From Melghirimyces thermohalophilus (lineage in GTDB: Bacteria > Bacillota > Bacilli > Thermoactinomycetales > DSM-45169): 64,000 bases of DNA. The stretch lies in NCBI RefSeq assembly GCF_900102685.1, contig NZ_FMZA01000011.1, positions 1-64,000 of the forward strand. Reading direction: 5' to 3'. Shown one piece after another: positions 36,330-44,840 of the stretch (within the stretch, counting starts at the first letter, position 1; the number at the start of each line of letters is the position of its first letter). The notes beneath the pieces were generated by a model, which saw nothing but the letters and a program-made list of their open reading frames with translations, was not told the DNA's origin and did no database searches. Both the position numbers and the translations under genes were made by a program.

Positions 36330-36352
36330 GTTTGTTAAGTTTCCAAACAAAC
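36330..36352. promoter_or_regulatory. Likely ROK operator between the ROK and LmbE-type genes
   Basis: GTTTGTT-9 bases-AACAAAC, a perfect 7-bp inverted repeat 17 bases before the ROK start. It resembles the Gram-positive XylR operator, whose arms are also TTTGTT/AACAAA. Confidence 0.6.
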
Positions 36353-36440
36353 TTGGCAGAGGTGGGATTCATACCGTCAACCTTACTATAAACCCAAGGC
36401 AAAATATTCGCAATCATTTTCCCTCTTGCACTGGAAATGA

Positions 36441-36469
36441 TTGAAAAAAACATGCTGTTATGATATTAG
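36441..36469 (+). promoter_or_regulatory. Possible promoter of the LmbE-type gene
   Basis: TTGAAA, 17-base spacer, TATTAG, 59 bases before the chosen ATG. Confidence 0.45.
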
Positions 36470-36527
36470 TATGCTTGCAGATGGTGGGGATTCATACCGG
36501 ATCCATTACGACGGAGGAGGGTCCGGC

Positions 36528-39050
36528 ATGTTTCGATGGAAAAAGTGGTTCTCCCTGTTGCTGTCCCTGATTCTGTTCGTCAGTCTGCTCGTGCCGTCCA
36601 TTCCCCTTCAAGCCCAGGATCAGCAGGACGAGGCACTCTGGAAAGTGCTTCGCCCCTTGGACAAGGTGGTCAGTTTCATGAACACCGGGGCACACCCTGA
36701 CGATGAATTTAGCGCCCTGCTCGCCTGGCTCTCCCTAGGTCAGGGGGTACGGACATCCAGTCTCCTGGCCAACCGAGGCGAAGGCGGCCAGAACGAGATC
36801 GGTAATGAGTTGGGAAACGGTCTCGGCATCATCCGCACCCGGGAGTTGCAAGAGGCAGCCAAGGTGTTGGGAACAGATCTGTTTTTGCTCAGCGAAGAGA
36901 TCAACGATCCGATCTATGATTTCGGCTTTTCCAAATCCCCAGAGGAAACCCTGAACAAATGGGGGAAAAAGGTGGTCTATGAACGTTTGATCCGCCGCAT
37001 CCGGGAACAGCGTCCCGACATCTTAATGCCTTCCTTCCGCGACGTTTCCTCCCAGCACGGCCATCACCGGGCGATCACCCGCCTCAGTCTGAAAGCTTTC
37101 CACGATGCGGCCGATCCAAAGGTGTTTCCTGAGCATTTGAAACAGGGACTCCGCCCCTGGCAGATCAAGAAGCTTTATCTGCGGGGAACGGAAGAGCAGG
37201 AAACATTGCGCTTCAACATCGGCAAGAAAGATCCAGTGTACGGTCTTACCTATCCTCAACTAGGGGAAGAATCACGAAAACTGCACAAAAGCCAGGGGAT
37301 GGGTCGAGATCTGCCTGCAGAAGATTATTTCGTCTCCCTGGAAAAGGTCCGGTCCGCATCGGGGACCACCGGCAAGGAATCCTCCATCTTTGAAGGAATC
37401 CCCGTCACCTTTGCCGACTTGGCCGCCTCGATCTCGGAAACCGATCTCAGCAAGCGGCTGATCTCCCTGCAAAAGAAGCTGGAAGCCGCCCAGGTTGCTT
37501 ATCCTGATCGACCGGCCGTCACCGAAAAGGTACAGACTGCCCTCAGGATGACCCGTCAATTGATAGAGACGGTCCGTTCGCATCAGCTGAATCCCCATCA
37601 GAAAGAGGATCTCCTGTTCCGGCTCCAGGTAAAAGAAAAACAACTGCAAAAAGCGAGCGCCGTCGCTTCCAACATCACAGCCGACCTGTCGGTGGCGGAT
37701 CCGGTGTTGACCCGCGGGGATGATACTCAAGTCACCCTTTCCCTCCACAATGACAGCGCGTCGGATCTCACGGATCTGACCATCCAACCGATCCTCCCTG
37801 ACGGGTGGAAAGCTACCACAGAACCATTCTCCAACAAAAAAGTCGCTTCCGGTGAAGAAAAAGCGGTTCACTTCAACGTATCCACACCGAAAGACGCCGA
37901 CTATTTTGACCCGTACCAACCCTCGGCGATCCGTGCCAAGGTTCAATATCGACTGCAGGGTACTGAGGTGACCCGGACCGTCTCGGTGAATCCGGTACAA
38001 CAGACGATCGCGCTGCTCCCTGACTGGGGCATGCAACTCCAACCCAACGCCACCATCGTCAACACAGAAAAAGCCGCCGATGCTAAAGATATCACGGTGA
38101 CGGTGACCAACTACAAAGATCGGCCAAATAGAGGAGTGGTGCAGCCCCAACTGCCTGAGGGTTGGAAGGCGATACCAGCAGTTCAGCCCGTCTCCTTCAC
38201 CCGCTCCGGAGAAGAAAAAAAGCTCACCTTCCGTATCACACCCCCGGAGGGTGTCTCCCCCGACCGCTATTCCATCGATTTTACGGCGGAAGTGGAAGGG
38301 AAGCGACTCCAGAAGAAAGTACAACCCATTGCATACGATCATATCGGCACCAGCTACCTGATCACTGACGCCCGTATGCCCATCCAGGCTTTTCCTCTCC
38401 AGTCGGTGGAAGGCCTTAAGGTCGGTTATGTGGACAGCGGCTTTGATCAGGTACCCGCCCATCTGCGGGAAGCGGGGCTAGACGTGACCCTGGTGACAGA
38501 GGACGATCTCGCCACCAAAGATCTGAGCCGATTTGACACCATTGTCGTCGGCATCCGGGCGTACCTTTCCCGCGAAGATTTGCTAGAGCATAACGACCGC
38601 CTGTTGGAATACGTGAAAGAGGGCGGCCATGTGGTGATGCAGTACCACAAACCGGAAGATAACTGGTCACCGGAATTGGCCCCCTACCCGATCACACCGG
38701 GTGAACCGTCGATCGAGTGGCGGGTGACGGACGAAACAGCCCCCGTCACCATATTAAAACCGGAGCATCCTCTCTTCCACGCTCCCAATGAGATTACGGA
38801 GAAGGATTTCCAAGGATGGGTTCAGGAACGGGGCCTCTACTTCCCCTCCCAATGGGCCTCTGCCTACACGCCCCTTCTATCGATGGCAGACCCTGGTGAA
38901 GAGCCTTTCCAAGGCGGTTTGCTGGTGGCCGATTACGGGGAAGGCTCCTACATCTACAGCAGTCTCGTCTGGTACCGGCAAATCCAGAACCAAGTTCCCG
39001 GCGGCTATCGCATGTTTGTCAACCTGATCAGTTACCCGCACAACCGTTAA
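36528..39050 (+). CDS. Secreted PIG-L/LmbE-type deacetylase with beta-sandwich and C-terminal GATase-like domains
   Basis: 840 residues from the ATG that follows GGAGGAGGG at 6 bases; the upstream 29 codons lack a site. Signal peptide 1-30 (RWKKWFSLLLSLILFVSLL). The LmbE domain has AHPDDE at 55-60 and HGHH at 177-180, which bind zinc and act as base. A helical linker follows at about 330-410. Two NEW3-like beta domains follow (LSVADPVLTRGDDTQVTLSLHN; ITVTVTNYKDRP) and a C-terminal flavodoxin-like domain near 660-840 (VGYVDSGFDQVPAHLREAGLDVTLV). It probably removes N-acetyl groups from a glycan or glycoside outside the cell. Confidence 0.88.
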   Translation: MFRWKKWFSLLLSLILFVSLLVPSIPLQAQDQQDEALWKVLRPLDKVVSFMNTGAHPDDEFSALLAWLSLGQGVRTSSLLANRGEGGQNEIGNELGNGLGIIRTRELQEAAKVLGTDLFLLSEEINDPIYDFGFSKSPEETLNKWGKKVVYERLIRRIREQRPDILMPSFRDVSSQHGHHRAITRLSLKAFHDAADPKVFPEHLKQGLRPWQIKKLYLRGTEEQETLRFNIGKKDPVYGLTYPQLGEESRKLHKSQGMGRDLPAEDYFVSLEKVRSASGTTGKESSIFEGIPVTFADLAASISETDLSKRLISLQKKLEAAQVAYPDRPAVTEKVQTALRMTRQLIETVRSHQLNPHQKEDLLFRLQVKEKQLQKASAVASNITADLSVADPVLTRGDDTQVTLSLHNDSASDLTDLTIQPILPDGWKATTEPFSNKKVASGEEKAVHFNVSTPKDADYFDPYQPSAIRAKVQYRLQGTEVTRTVSVNPVQQTIALLPDWGMQLQPNATIVNTEKAADAKDITVTVTNYKDRPNRGVVQPQLPEGWKAIPAVQPVSFTRSGEEKKLTFRITPPEGVSPDRYSIDFTAEVEGKRLQKKVQPIAYDHIGTSYLITDARMPIQAFPLQSVEGLKVGYVDSGFDQVPAHLREAGLDVTLVTEDDLATKDLSRFDTIVVGIRAYLSREDLLEHNDRLLEYVKEGGHVVMQYHKPEDNWSPELAPYPITPGEPSIEWRVTDETAPVTILKPEHPLFHAPNEITEKDFQGWVQERGLYFPSQWASAYTPLLSMADPGEEPFQGGLLVADYGEGSYIYSSLVWYRQIQNQVPGGYRMFVNLISYPHNR

Positions 39051-39065
39051 CGCCGCCTGTCACAA

Positions 39066-39098
39066 CGCCCCCCTCCTTCGCAAGGACGGGGGCCTTTT
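39066..39098 (+). terminator. Terminator of the LmbE-type gene
   Basis: GC-rich stem GCCCCCCTCC / GGACGGGGGC with one mismatch and a T6 tail. Confidence 0.8.
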
Positions 39099-39114
39099 TT
39101 GCCAGGGAAAGGGA

Positions 39115-40521
39115 TTATTCCTTGGGCAGTCCTTGGTTCTGCCAAGCGTCAAAACCACCTTGGAGATTGATTACATCCTTGATCCCTGCGGCCTGCAGCA
39201 GGCTGGCGGCAATCGCGGAGCGCCCCCCGGCTTTGCAGTTGACGAGCACCGGTCGATTCCGAGGAACCTCCTTGAATCTCTCCTTTAATTCTCCCAGCAT
39301 GATGTGGCGGGCACCGATGATATGTCCTTTTTCCCATTCATTTTTCATCCGGACATCCACCACTTGCCACCTCCCGCCTCTCACCTTGTCCACAGCTTCC
39401 TCCGGAGAAGCGACCCGGTATGTCTCCAGATCGTCGCTGTCACTATTCTGAATCACCGCTGTGTCGATCCATCCCTTCACCTGATCGATTCCGATAGCGT
39501 ACAGATCCTTTCGGAGCGCCTCCACCTGATCGGAAGCGGCGATCAGACTGACCGGACGATCGTAGTCCACCAGCCAGCCCGCCCATTGCGTAAAACTTGT
39601 CCCCTGGGGAATATTGATTGTTCCCGGGATGTGACCCCGTGCAAAATCACCCGGGGAGCGGGTATCGATCACCTGCACGCCTTGCAGCAGCTGTTCCTCC
39701 ACCGCCGCCTTCAATGGTTGTAACCAATCTACGGCGGGAAGCTGAGCGAGAATCCGCGGCCCTTCACGATTCACCTGCTTCATCACCGCAAAATAACGGG
39801 GGGGTTCCGGTTGTCCCTCCAGCAGCTCCTTTTTCAACGATTCCCGAGACCGCTGCTTCAGGGCCCAGTTGTAGCGAGCTTCATAGCCCAAAGTGGAAGA
39901 AGGAATCGCGCCTAAGTTTTTTCCACAAGCGCTGCCCGCTCCATGAGCAGGCCAAATCTGCAAAAACTCCGGAAGGGTGCGGATCCGCTGCAAGGATTGA
40001 TACATCTGCTCCGCACCGAGGTCGGCCGCCCCTGAGATCCCGACAGCTTTCTCCAACAAATCCGGCCGCCCCACATCGCCGACAAAGAGGAAGTCTCCAG
40101 AAAAGAGACCGATGGGATCAACCGCCTCCCGATCCGTCAACAGATAGGACATATGTTCCGGCGTGTGTCCCGGCGTATGAATCGCCTCCAGGGTCAGGTG
40201 ACCGATGTGGAAACAATCCCCGTCCTGAAGGAATCGATGCTCATAATCAGCTGCATAGGCGTAATCTTCTCCATCCCCTGCTCCGGACAGATACAGCTTG
40301 GCTCCTACACGCTCCGCCAGTTCCCGGGCTCCAGAGACATAATCGGCATGAATATGGGTTTCAGCAGCCGCCACCACCTTTACCCCATCCTTCCGAGCCG
40401 CAGTCAGATACGGTTCCACATCCCGCCCGGGATCCACTACCAAAGCCTCCCCCGAATCGGGACAACCTACCAGATAAGAAGCGTGAGCCAACGAATGGTT
40501 ATAAAAATAGCGAAGGATCAT
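39115..40521 (-). CDS. CstB-like persulfide dioxygenase-rhodanese fusion
   Basis: 468 residues from ATG MILRYFYN with AGAGGGGG upstream. Residues 1-240 are a metallo-beta-lactamase fold of the ETHE1 type (THIHADYVSG at 55-64, HTPGHTPEHMSYL, FSGDFLFVGDVGRPDL). A first rhodanese domain follows (VIDTRSPGDFARGHIPGTINIP) with no Cys in its active loop. The second rhodanese domain has VLVNCKAGGRSA with the catalytic Cys. This three-domain layout is that of CstB of Staphylococcus aureus, which clears sulfane sulfur to thiosulfate or sulfite. No cst repressor is adjacent. Confidence 0.88.
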   Translation of the reverse strand: MILRYFYNHSLAHASYLVGCPDSGEALVVDPGRDVEPYLTAARKDGVKVVAAAETHIHADYVSGARELAERVGAKLYLSGAGDGEDYAYAADYEHRFLQDGDCFHIGHLTLEAIHTPGHTPEHMSYLLTDREAVDPIGLFSGDFLFVGDVGRPDLLEKAVGISGAADLGAEQMYQSLQRIRTLPEFLQIWPAHGAGSACGKNLGAIPSSTLGYEARYNWALKQRSRESLKKELLEGQPEPPRYFAVMKQVNREGPRILAQLPAVDWLQPLKAAVEEQLLQGVQVIDTRSPGDFARGHIPGTINIPQGTSFTQWAGWLVDYDRPVSLIAASDQVEALRKDLYAIGIDQVKGWIDTAVIQNSDSDDLETYRVASPEEAVDKVRGGRWQVVDVRMKNEWEKGHIIGARHIMLGELKERFKEVPRNRPVLVNCKAGGRSAIAASLLQAAGIKDVINLQGGFDAWQNQGLPKE

Positions 40522-40697
40522 GATATCCCCCTCTTTCGTTTCTTCAGTCAACCTCTAGACCACATTATGAAGGAACATGCGACAGGTTGCCACACTCATC
40601 GATTAGAGCTTCAGATGTAAATTCCCTTCCGTTTACGCTGTCCCGTCTGAAGTGATAAAGTATGTTTAATTCTAGATCCCCACAGGAGGATGAATGG

Positions 40698-41885
40698 ATG
40701 GAAATCAGCGCATCCGCAAATATTGGAAAATTGAAGCTAGGCGTATTTAATGAACTGTTGGAACGAAAACGGGAGCTGACGGCTAACGGGAAATCGATGA
40801 TCGATCTCAGTGTGGGCAGCCCAGACTTGCCCCCGCCCGCCTTTGTCAAAGAGGAGATCCAAAAGCATGCGGCGGAAGATGGTAACTACGGCTATACCAT
40901 GGGCGGGCTCTCTTCTTTTAATCGAGCAGTAGCCGATTTTTATCATAACCGATACGGCGTGGAGCTGGATCCCGCTACGGAGGTACTGCAGCTGATCGGA
41001 TCCCAGGACGGGCTGGCTCATCTGGCGACGGCGATCATCGATCCGGGGGATGTGGTGCTGGTTCCGGACCCCGGTTACCCGATCTTTGAAGTCGGTGTTC
41101 ACATCGCCGGCGGCCAACCCTACCCTATGCCGTTGATGGAGGAGCATCACTTTTTGCCCCAGCTGGAACAAATTCCGACAGAGGTGGCGGAAAAAGCGCG
41201 TATGATGGTGCTCAATTACCCGGCCAATCCGGTGACGGCCACGGCCAGCCGTGCATTTTTGCAGGAAGCTGTCGCTTTTGCCCGACGTCATCACATCCTG
41301 ATCGTCCAGGATTTCACCTATTCAGAGCTGGTCTTCGACGGAGATGCCATCAGCATCCTGTCCATCCCCGGAGCCAAAGAGGTAGCGGTGGAGTTTAACT
41401 CGCTGTCCAAAACATTCAACATGGCCGGCTGTCGCATTGGATATATGACTGGCAATCGGCAAGTCCTCCAGATTATGGCGACGATGATGTCCCACACCCA
41501 ATACGGTATTTTTCAGCCGCTCCAAAAAGCGGCGGAAGCGGCTCTCATCCGAGGGGGCAATTTTATAGAAAAACAGCGGGAAACCTACCGCTCCCGCCGA
41601 GATGCTCTGGTGGATTCCTTAGCGGCCAACGGTTGGGAGGTCACCCGTCCGCCGGCCACCATGTATGTATGGGCCCCTACTCCTGACGGCTGGTCGTCCA
41701 CCGACTTCGTGTTTCGGCTGATGGAAGAACAAGGGGTGATTCTAACCCCAGGACGGGCCTTCGGTGATCAAGGGGAAGGATATGTCCGGATCACCCTCGT
41801 CCAACCGGAAAGCATCCTGCAACAAGCCGCGGAGAAGATCGGGCGTTTTTTGTCCTCCTCGGACTCGGGACATCAGTTCCGGTAA
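40698..41885 (+). CDS. PLP aminotransferase, class I/II (DapL/PatA-like)
   Basis: 395 residues from the second ATG of ATGGATGG, with AGGAGGA upstream. Fold type I motifs: INLSVGSPDLPPPAFVKE-like start (IDLSVGSPDLPPPAFV), YGYTMGGLSSFNRAVADFY, GSQDGLAHLATAIIDPGD, LNYPANPVTATA, DFTYSELVFDG, SLSKTFNMAGCRIGY (PLP-binding Lys in SLSKTF). It resembles LL-diaminopimelate and N-succinyl-diaminopimelate aminotransferases as well as general alanine or methionine enzymes; the substrate is open. A possible promoter TTTACG-16-GATAAA lies at 40632-40659. Confidence 0.88.
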   Translation: MEISASANIGKLKLGVFNELLERKRELTANGKSMIDLSVGSPDLPPPAFVKEEIQKHAAEDGNYGYTMGGLSSFNRAVADFYHNRYGVELDPATEVLQLIGSQDGLAHLATAIIDPGDVVLVPDPGYPIFEVGVHIAGGQPYPMPLMEEHHFLPQLEQIPTEVAEKARMMVLNYPANPVTATASRAFLQEAVAFARRHHILIVQDFTYSELVFDGDAISILSIPGAKEVAVEFNSLSKTFNMAGCRIGYMTGNRQVLQIMATMMSHTQYGIFQPLQKAAEAALIRGGNFIEKQRETYRSRRDALVDSLAANGWEVTRPPATMYVWAPTPDGWSSTDFVFRLMEEQGVILTPGRAFGDQGEGYVRITLVQPESILQQAAEKIGRFLSSSDSGHQFR

Positions 41886-42017
41886 ATACGGACGCTTTTG
41901 TTTCTTCCGGATAACGGGTCCGCCACCAGAAAAACAGGCAGTTTGGATTAGGGAGACTAGCCAAAGGTATGACCCTCCTTCTGATAGGATGAGAAAAGGA
42001 AAGGAGGCAAAACCCCT

Positions 42018-42347
42018 TTGGATCGGCCCGCAACCTCGTGGCAGATCTTTTCTGTTTTTGGCATGCTGCTGTCGGTTCTCGTTCTCATTTGGATCGCCAC
42101 CAACGGGTTTCCCTTCTATCTTCCCGACCTTTACCGATTTCTCCTCTGGTGTGGAACCATCGGACATTTGGTGCTTCTAGTCGGGATCTGTTTCAGGAGA
42201 CGCTGGGCGTTGTACGGATATTTCAGCCTGGTGCTGTTAATGATCCCCAACGCTGTGATCGTCGCTGGCCCTGCCGTTTTAACCGCCCTTTCCGGACCAA
42301 TCATCCTTTGGGTATTGGTTCGGAAAGAATGGCATCAGTTCGATTAA
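42018..42347 (+). CDS. Small integral membrane protein
   Basis: 109 codons from TTG with AAGGAGG 10 bases upstream. Four hydrophobic stretches (about residues 8-27, 37-58, 62-84, 86-102) suggest three or four membrane spans, with positive residues (FRRRWALYG) between. A terminator follows directly. No family recognised. It is separated by 132 bases from the aminotransferase and may be its own unit. Confidence 0.65.
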   Translation: MDRPATSWQIFSVFGMLLSVLVLIWIATNGFPFYLPDLYRFLLWCGTIGHLVLLVGICFRRRWALYGYFSLVLLMIPNAVIVAGPAVLTALSGPIILWVLVRKEWHQFD

Positions 42348-42349
42348 AC

Positions 42350-42371
42350 AACCCCGTAACGGGGTTTTTAT
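42350..42371 (+). terminator. Terminator after the small membrane gene
   Basis: Stem AACCCCG / CGGGGTT with a 3-base loop and a T5 tail. Confidence 0.85.
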
Positions 42372-42478
42372 TCTGTCAATACGAATAAAGATTTGTTTTA
42401 CATCTATTTTTATTTCTTAAATGATTAAATACAATGAAGAGGGATAAGATGTTATTTTTTCTGAGGGAGGAATGTTGA

Positions 42479-43996
42479 ATGTCTCATGTTATCGGTGATT
42501 TGTTGCGACATCGTGCCCGGTTGAGTCCGCAAGTGGAGGCGCTTGTTTCGCCTCGCGCCCGCCTGACCTATGCCCAATACAACGCCGCGGTCAACCAGCT
42601 GGCCCACTTCTTACTCCGTAATCACGTCAAAAAAGGGGATCGTGTAGCTATCGTCTGTAAGAACAGCCATCCCTTTCCCATCATTTATTTAGCGGCCGCG
42701 AAAATCGGCGCGATCGCCATCGCTGTCAACTGGCGAATGAAGACGGAGGAGCTTCGATACATACTGCAAGACAGCACTCCAAAGATGTTGTTTTATGACC
42801 GTGACTTCGAACAGGTAACCCCTTTGCTAGAAGAAGGCCTTGTCCCTTACCATCTTTCCGTGGGAGACGGAGAAGATACCACCGCCTTCGAGACCCTTAT
42901 CAAAGACGAACCCACCACCGAACCTGAAGCAGATGTGCAGGAAGACGATCCGGCTCTCATCATCTATACCTCCGGTACGACCGGGCGGCCGAAAGGCGTC
43001 GTCTGTACCCATGCCAACATATTCGCCGGCGGAATCGCCAACACGACGACCCTCGATCTGCGGGCCCGGGACCGGTTTCTGTTTGTCACGCCCTTATTCC
43101 ACATTTCCGGCATGATGTTTATCATCAATTCACTGATCCGGGGTTGCACCTTGGTGGTCCATAGCCAGTTTCACCCGTTCCAGATCTGGGATCTACTCCA
43201 GAATGAAAAGATCACCGGGATGATGTCCGTCCCGTCCATGCTGAGTTATATGTACACCGCCGTAAAGTCCCAACCCATCGAAGTACCCTCCCTGCGTATG
43301 ATCGTCTGCGGGGGATCGTTGGTTCCGGAGGATCTGATCCGGGGGATGAGCGAATTAGGATATGATGTGGTACAGGTGTATGGCGCGACAGAATATACCG
43401 GAGCGATCACCTACTGGATGCCAGAGATGGACCTGGCAACCTGCGGTTCCGTCGGCCAAGCCGTCTATTTGACTGAGGTGAAAATCATCGATCCGGTGAG
43501 CGGAGAAGGCCTGCCCACGGGAGAGATAGGGGAAGTGGTCTGTCGGGGCCCCTTGATGTTCTCAGGGTATTGGAATCGGGATGAGGAGACGAAAAAAGTG
43601 ATCCGGAACGGTTGGTATCATACACAGGATGTGGGTTGGATGGATGAAGACGGCCGGTTGTATATCGTCGACCGGCTCCGCGACATGATCATCACCAGCG
43701 GTGAAAAAGTGTTTCCCGCTCAGGTAGAGCTTGTGATCGATCAACTGGATGAGGTGGAGGAGTCCGCCGTCGTCGGGGTGGAACATCCGGTATGGGGAGA
43801 GCTGGCCCGCGCGTATGTGGTGTTGAAGGAAGGCGCCTCCATCACCGAAGAACAAATCCTCTCCCATGTGCGGGGACAGCTTGCCGATCACAATCTGCAT
43901 GAAGTCCAACAGGTGGCCGAATTACCGAAAAACAGTATGGGAAAAGTGATGAAATATGTGCTGAAAGAAGCCGCCAATCGTCAAAAGCAAGCATAA
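42479..43996 (+). CDS. Acyl-CoA ligase (AMP-forming)
   Basis: 505 residues. ANL-superfamily motifs: IIYTSGTTGRPKGVVCTH (P-loop A3), QVYGATEYTGA (A5), GWYHTQDVGWMDEDGRLYIVDRLRDMI (A7/A8 with ATP-binding Asp and hinge), and KNSMGKVMKYVLKE with the catalytic Lys (A10). It forms an acyl-CoA from a carboxylic acid, ATP and CoA; chain length is not predictable. GAGGGAGG lies before the ATG. It is convergent with the broken tetR gene, whose product may once have controlled it. Confidence 0.92.
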   Translation: MSHVIGDLLRHRARLSPQVEALVSPRARLTYAQYNAAVNQLAHFLLRNHVKKGDRVAIVCKNSHPFPIIYLAAAKIGAIAIAVNWRMKTEELRYILQDSTPKMLFYDRDFEQVTPLLEEGLVPYHLSVGDGEDTTAFETLIKDEPTTEPEADVQEDDPALIIYTSGTTGRPKGVVCTHANIFAGGIANTTTLDLRARDRFLFVTPLFHISGMMFIINSLIRGCTLVVHSQFHPFQIWDLLQNEKITGMMSVPSMLSYMYTAVKSQPIEVPSLRMIVCGGSLVPEDLIRGMSELGYDVVQVYGATEYTGAITYWMPEMDLATCGSVGQAVYLTEVKIIDPVSGEGLPTGEIGEVVCRGPLMFSGYWNRDEETKKVIRNGWYHTQDVGWMDEDGRLYIVDRLRDMIITSGEKVFPAQVELVIDQLDEVEESAVVGVEHPVWGELARAYVVLKEGASITEEQILSHVRGQLADHNLHEVQQVAELPKNSMGKVMKYVLKEAANRQKQA

Positions 43997-44000
43997 TCCA

Positions 44001-44030
44001 AAAAGATCCCGGCTTGGTGCCGGGATCTTT
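44001..44030. terminator. Shared terminator between the acyl-CoA ligase gene and tetR
   Basis: Perfect 9-bp stem GATCCCGGC / GCCGGGATC with A4 before and T3 after. Confidence 0.8.
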
Positions 44031-44056
44031 GACGTTGGGACACTATCAATCGAAGT

Positions 44057-44660
44057 TCAGAAGTTCATATGTTGAAGCCTGAGACGTGTCAACTGGGTCG
44101 CCATATATTCCGGGGGATACGGTTGGCCGTTTTTCAACCACCAAACGATGACACCGAGATAAGCGGAGGCGGCGTAATGGACGAGGATTTCTTTTGGAAC
44201 CGTAGGCTTGAGATGAGTATGGCTGAGCCGTTCAGATAGTGTATCGGTAAACACCTCAAGCAAGCGAAACAAAAGCCGTTGTTCTCCATGCGGACCCAGC
44301 ATCACGGTGTAAAAGGACTCGTTATTCGCCACGTGTTCGAAGACATAGACCAAATCGGGCAGGGGCTTCACCACATTCCCATCCCTGTCGGTAATCTTCT
44401 CCTCCGACAGTCGCTTATTCTTCATCCCGCGGATCAGCTCATTCAATATGTCCTCGATGCTTTGGTTTAACAGATCATCTTTATCCCGATACCCGATAAT
44501 GGAGATAAAAAGTCGCCCGGTTCAGTGTCGCACGGCGAGCGATATCCTGCACACGGATCGAATCATACCCTTTCTCTCCGATCAGTTCAAGCAAGGCACA
44601 TTTCAGCATATTACGGGTGCGGACCACCCGGGGGTCCGGTTGTCTCCGCTTTTTTTGCAA
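44057..44660 (-). pseudogene. TetR-family regulator disrupted by a 7-bp tandem duplication
   Basis: The N-terminal part reads RVVRTRNMLKCALLELIGEKGYDSIRVQDIARRATLNRATFYLHYR, a full TetR helix-turn-helix, then hits a stop. In another frame the protein continues DKDDLLNQSIEDILNELI to the end (44057). The junction holds CCCGATA twice in tandem (44485-44491 and 44492-44498, plus strand); removing one copy restores HYRDKDDLL exactly and gives about 198 residues. The start is probably the TTG at 44658-44660, with AAGGTGG 8 bases upstream. As read it makes only a DNA-binding stub. Confidence 0.88.
44485..44498. repeat. 7-bp tandem duplication inside tetR
   Basis: CCCGATACCCGATA, two perfect copies; one copy is required for the open frame. 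Confidence 0.95.
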
Positions 44661-44840
44661 TAGATTCACCACCTTAAATTTTTCTTGAATTAATCCACAA
44701 TTCCCTTTCATTTTGTCTATTTATCCACAGATCCAGCCATATTGTTTGTTGATCTCCTCCCTTATGCCATTATAATTGACACTGTGTCGATTAAAAAGCA
44801 GGCTGCTTATAAAATCTATCTTTGTGGGGAGATGGTCGAT

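Noticed and set aside
37272-38462. Minus-strand open frame of 396 codons
   Set aside because: Antisense to the LmbE-type gene; no ribosome site or family match.
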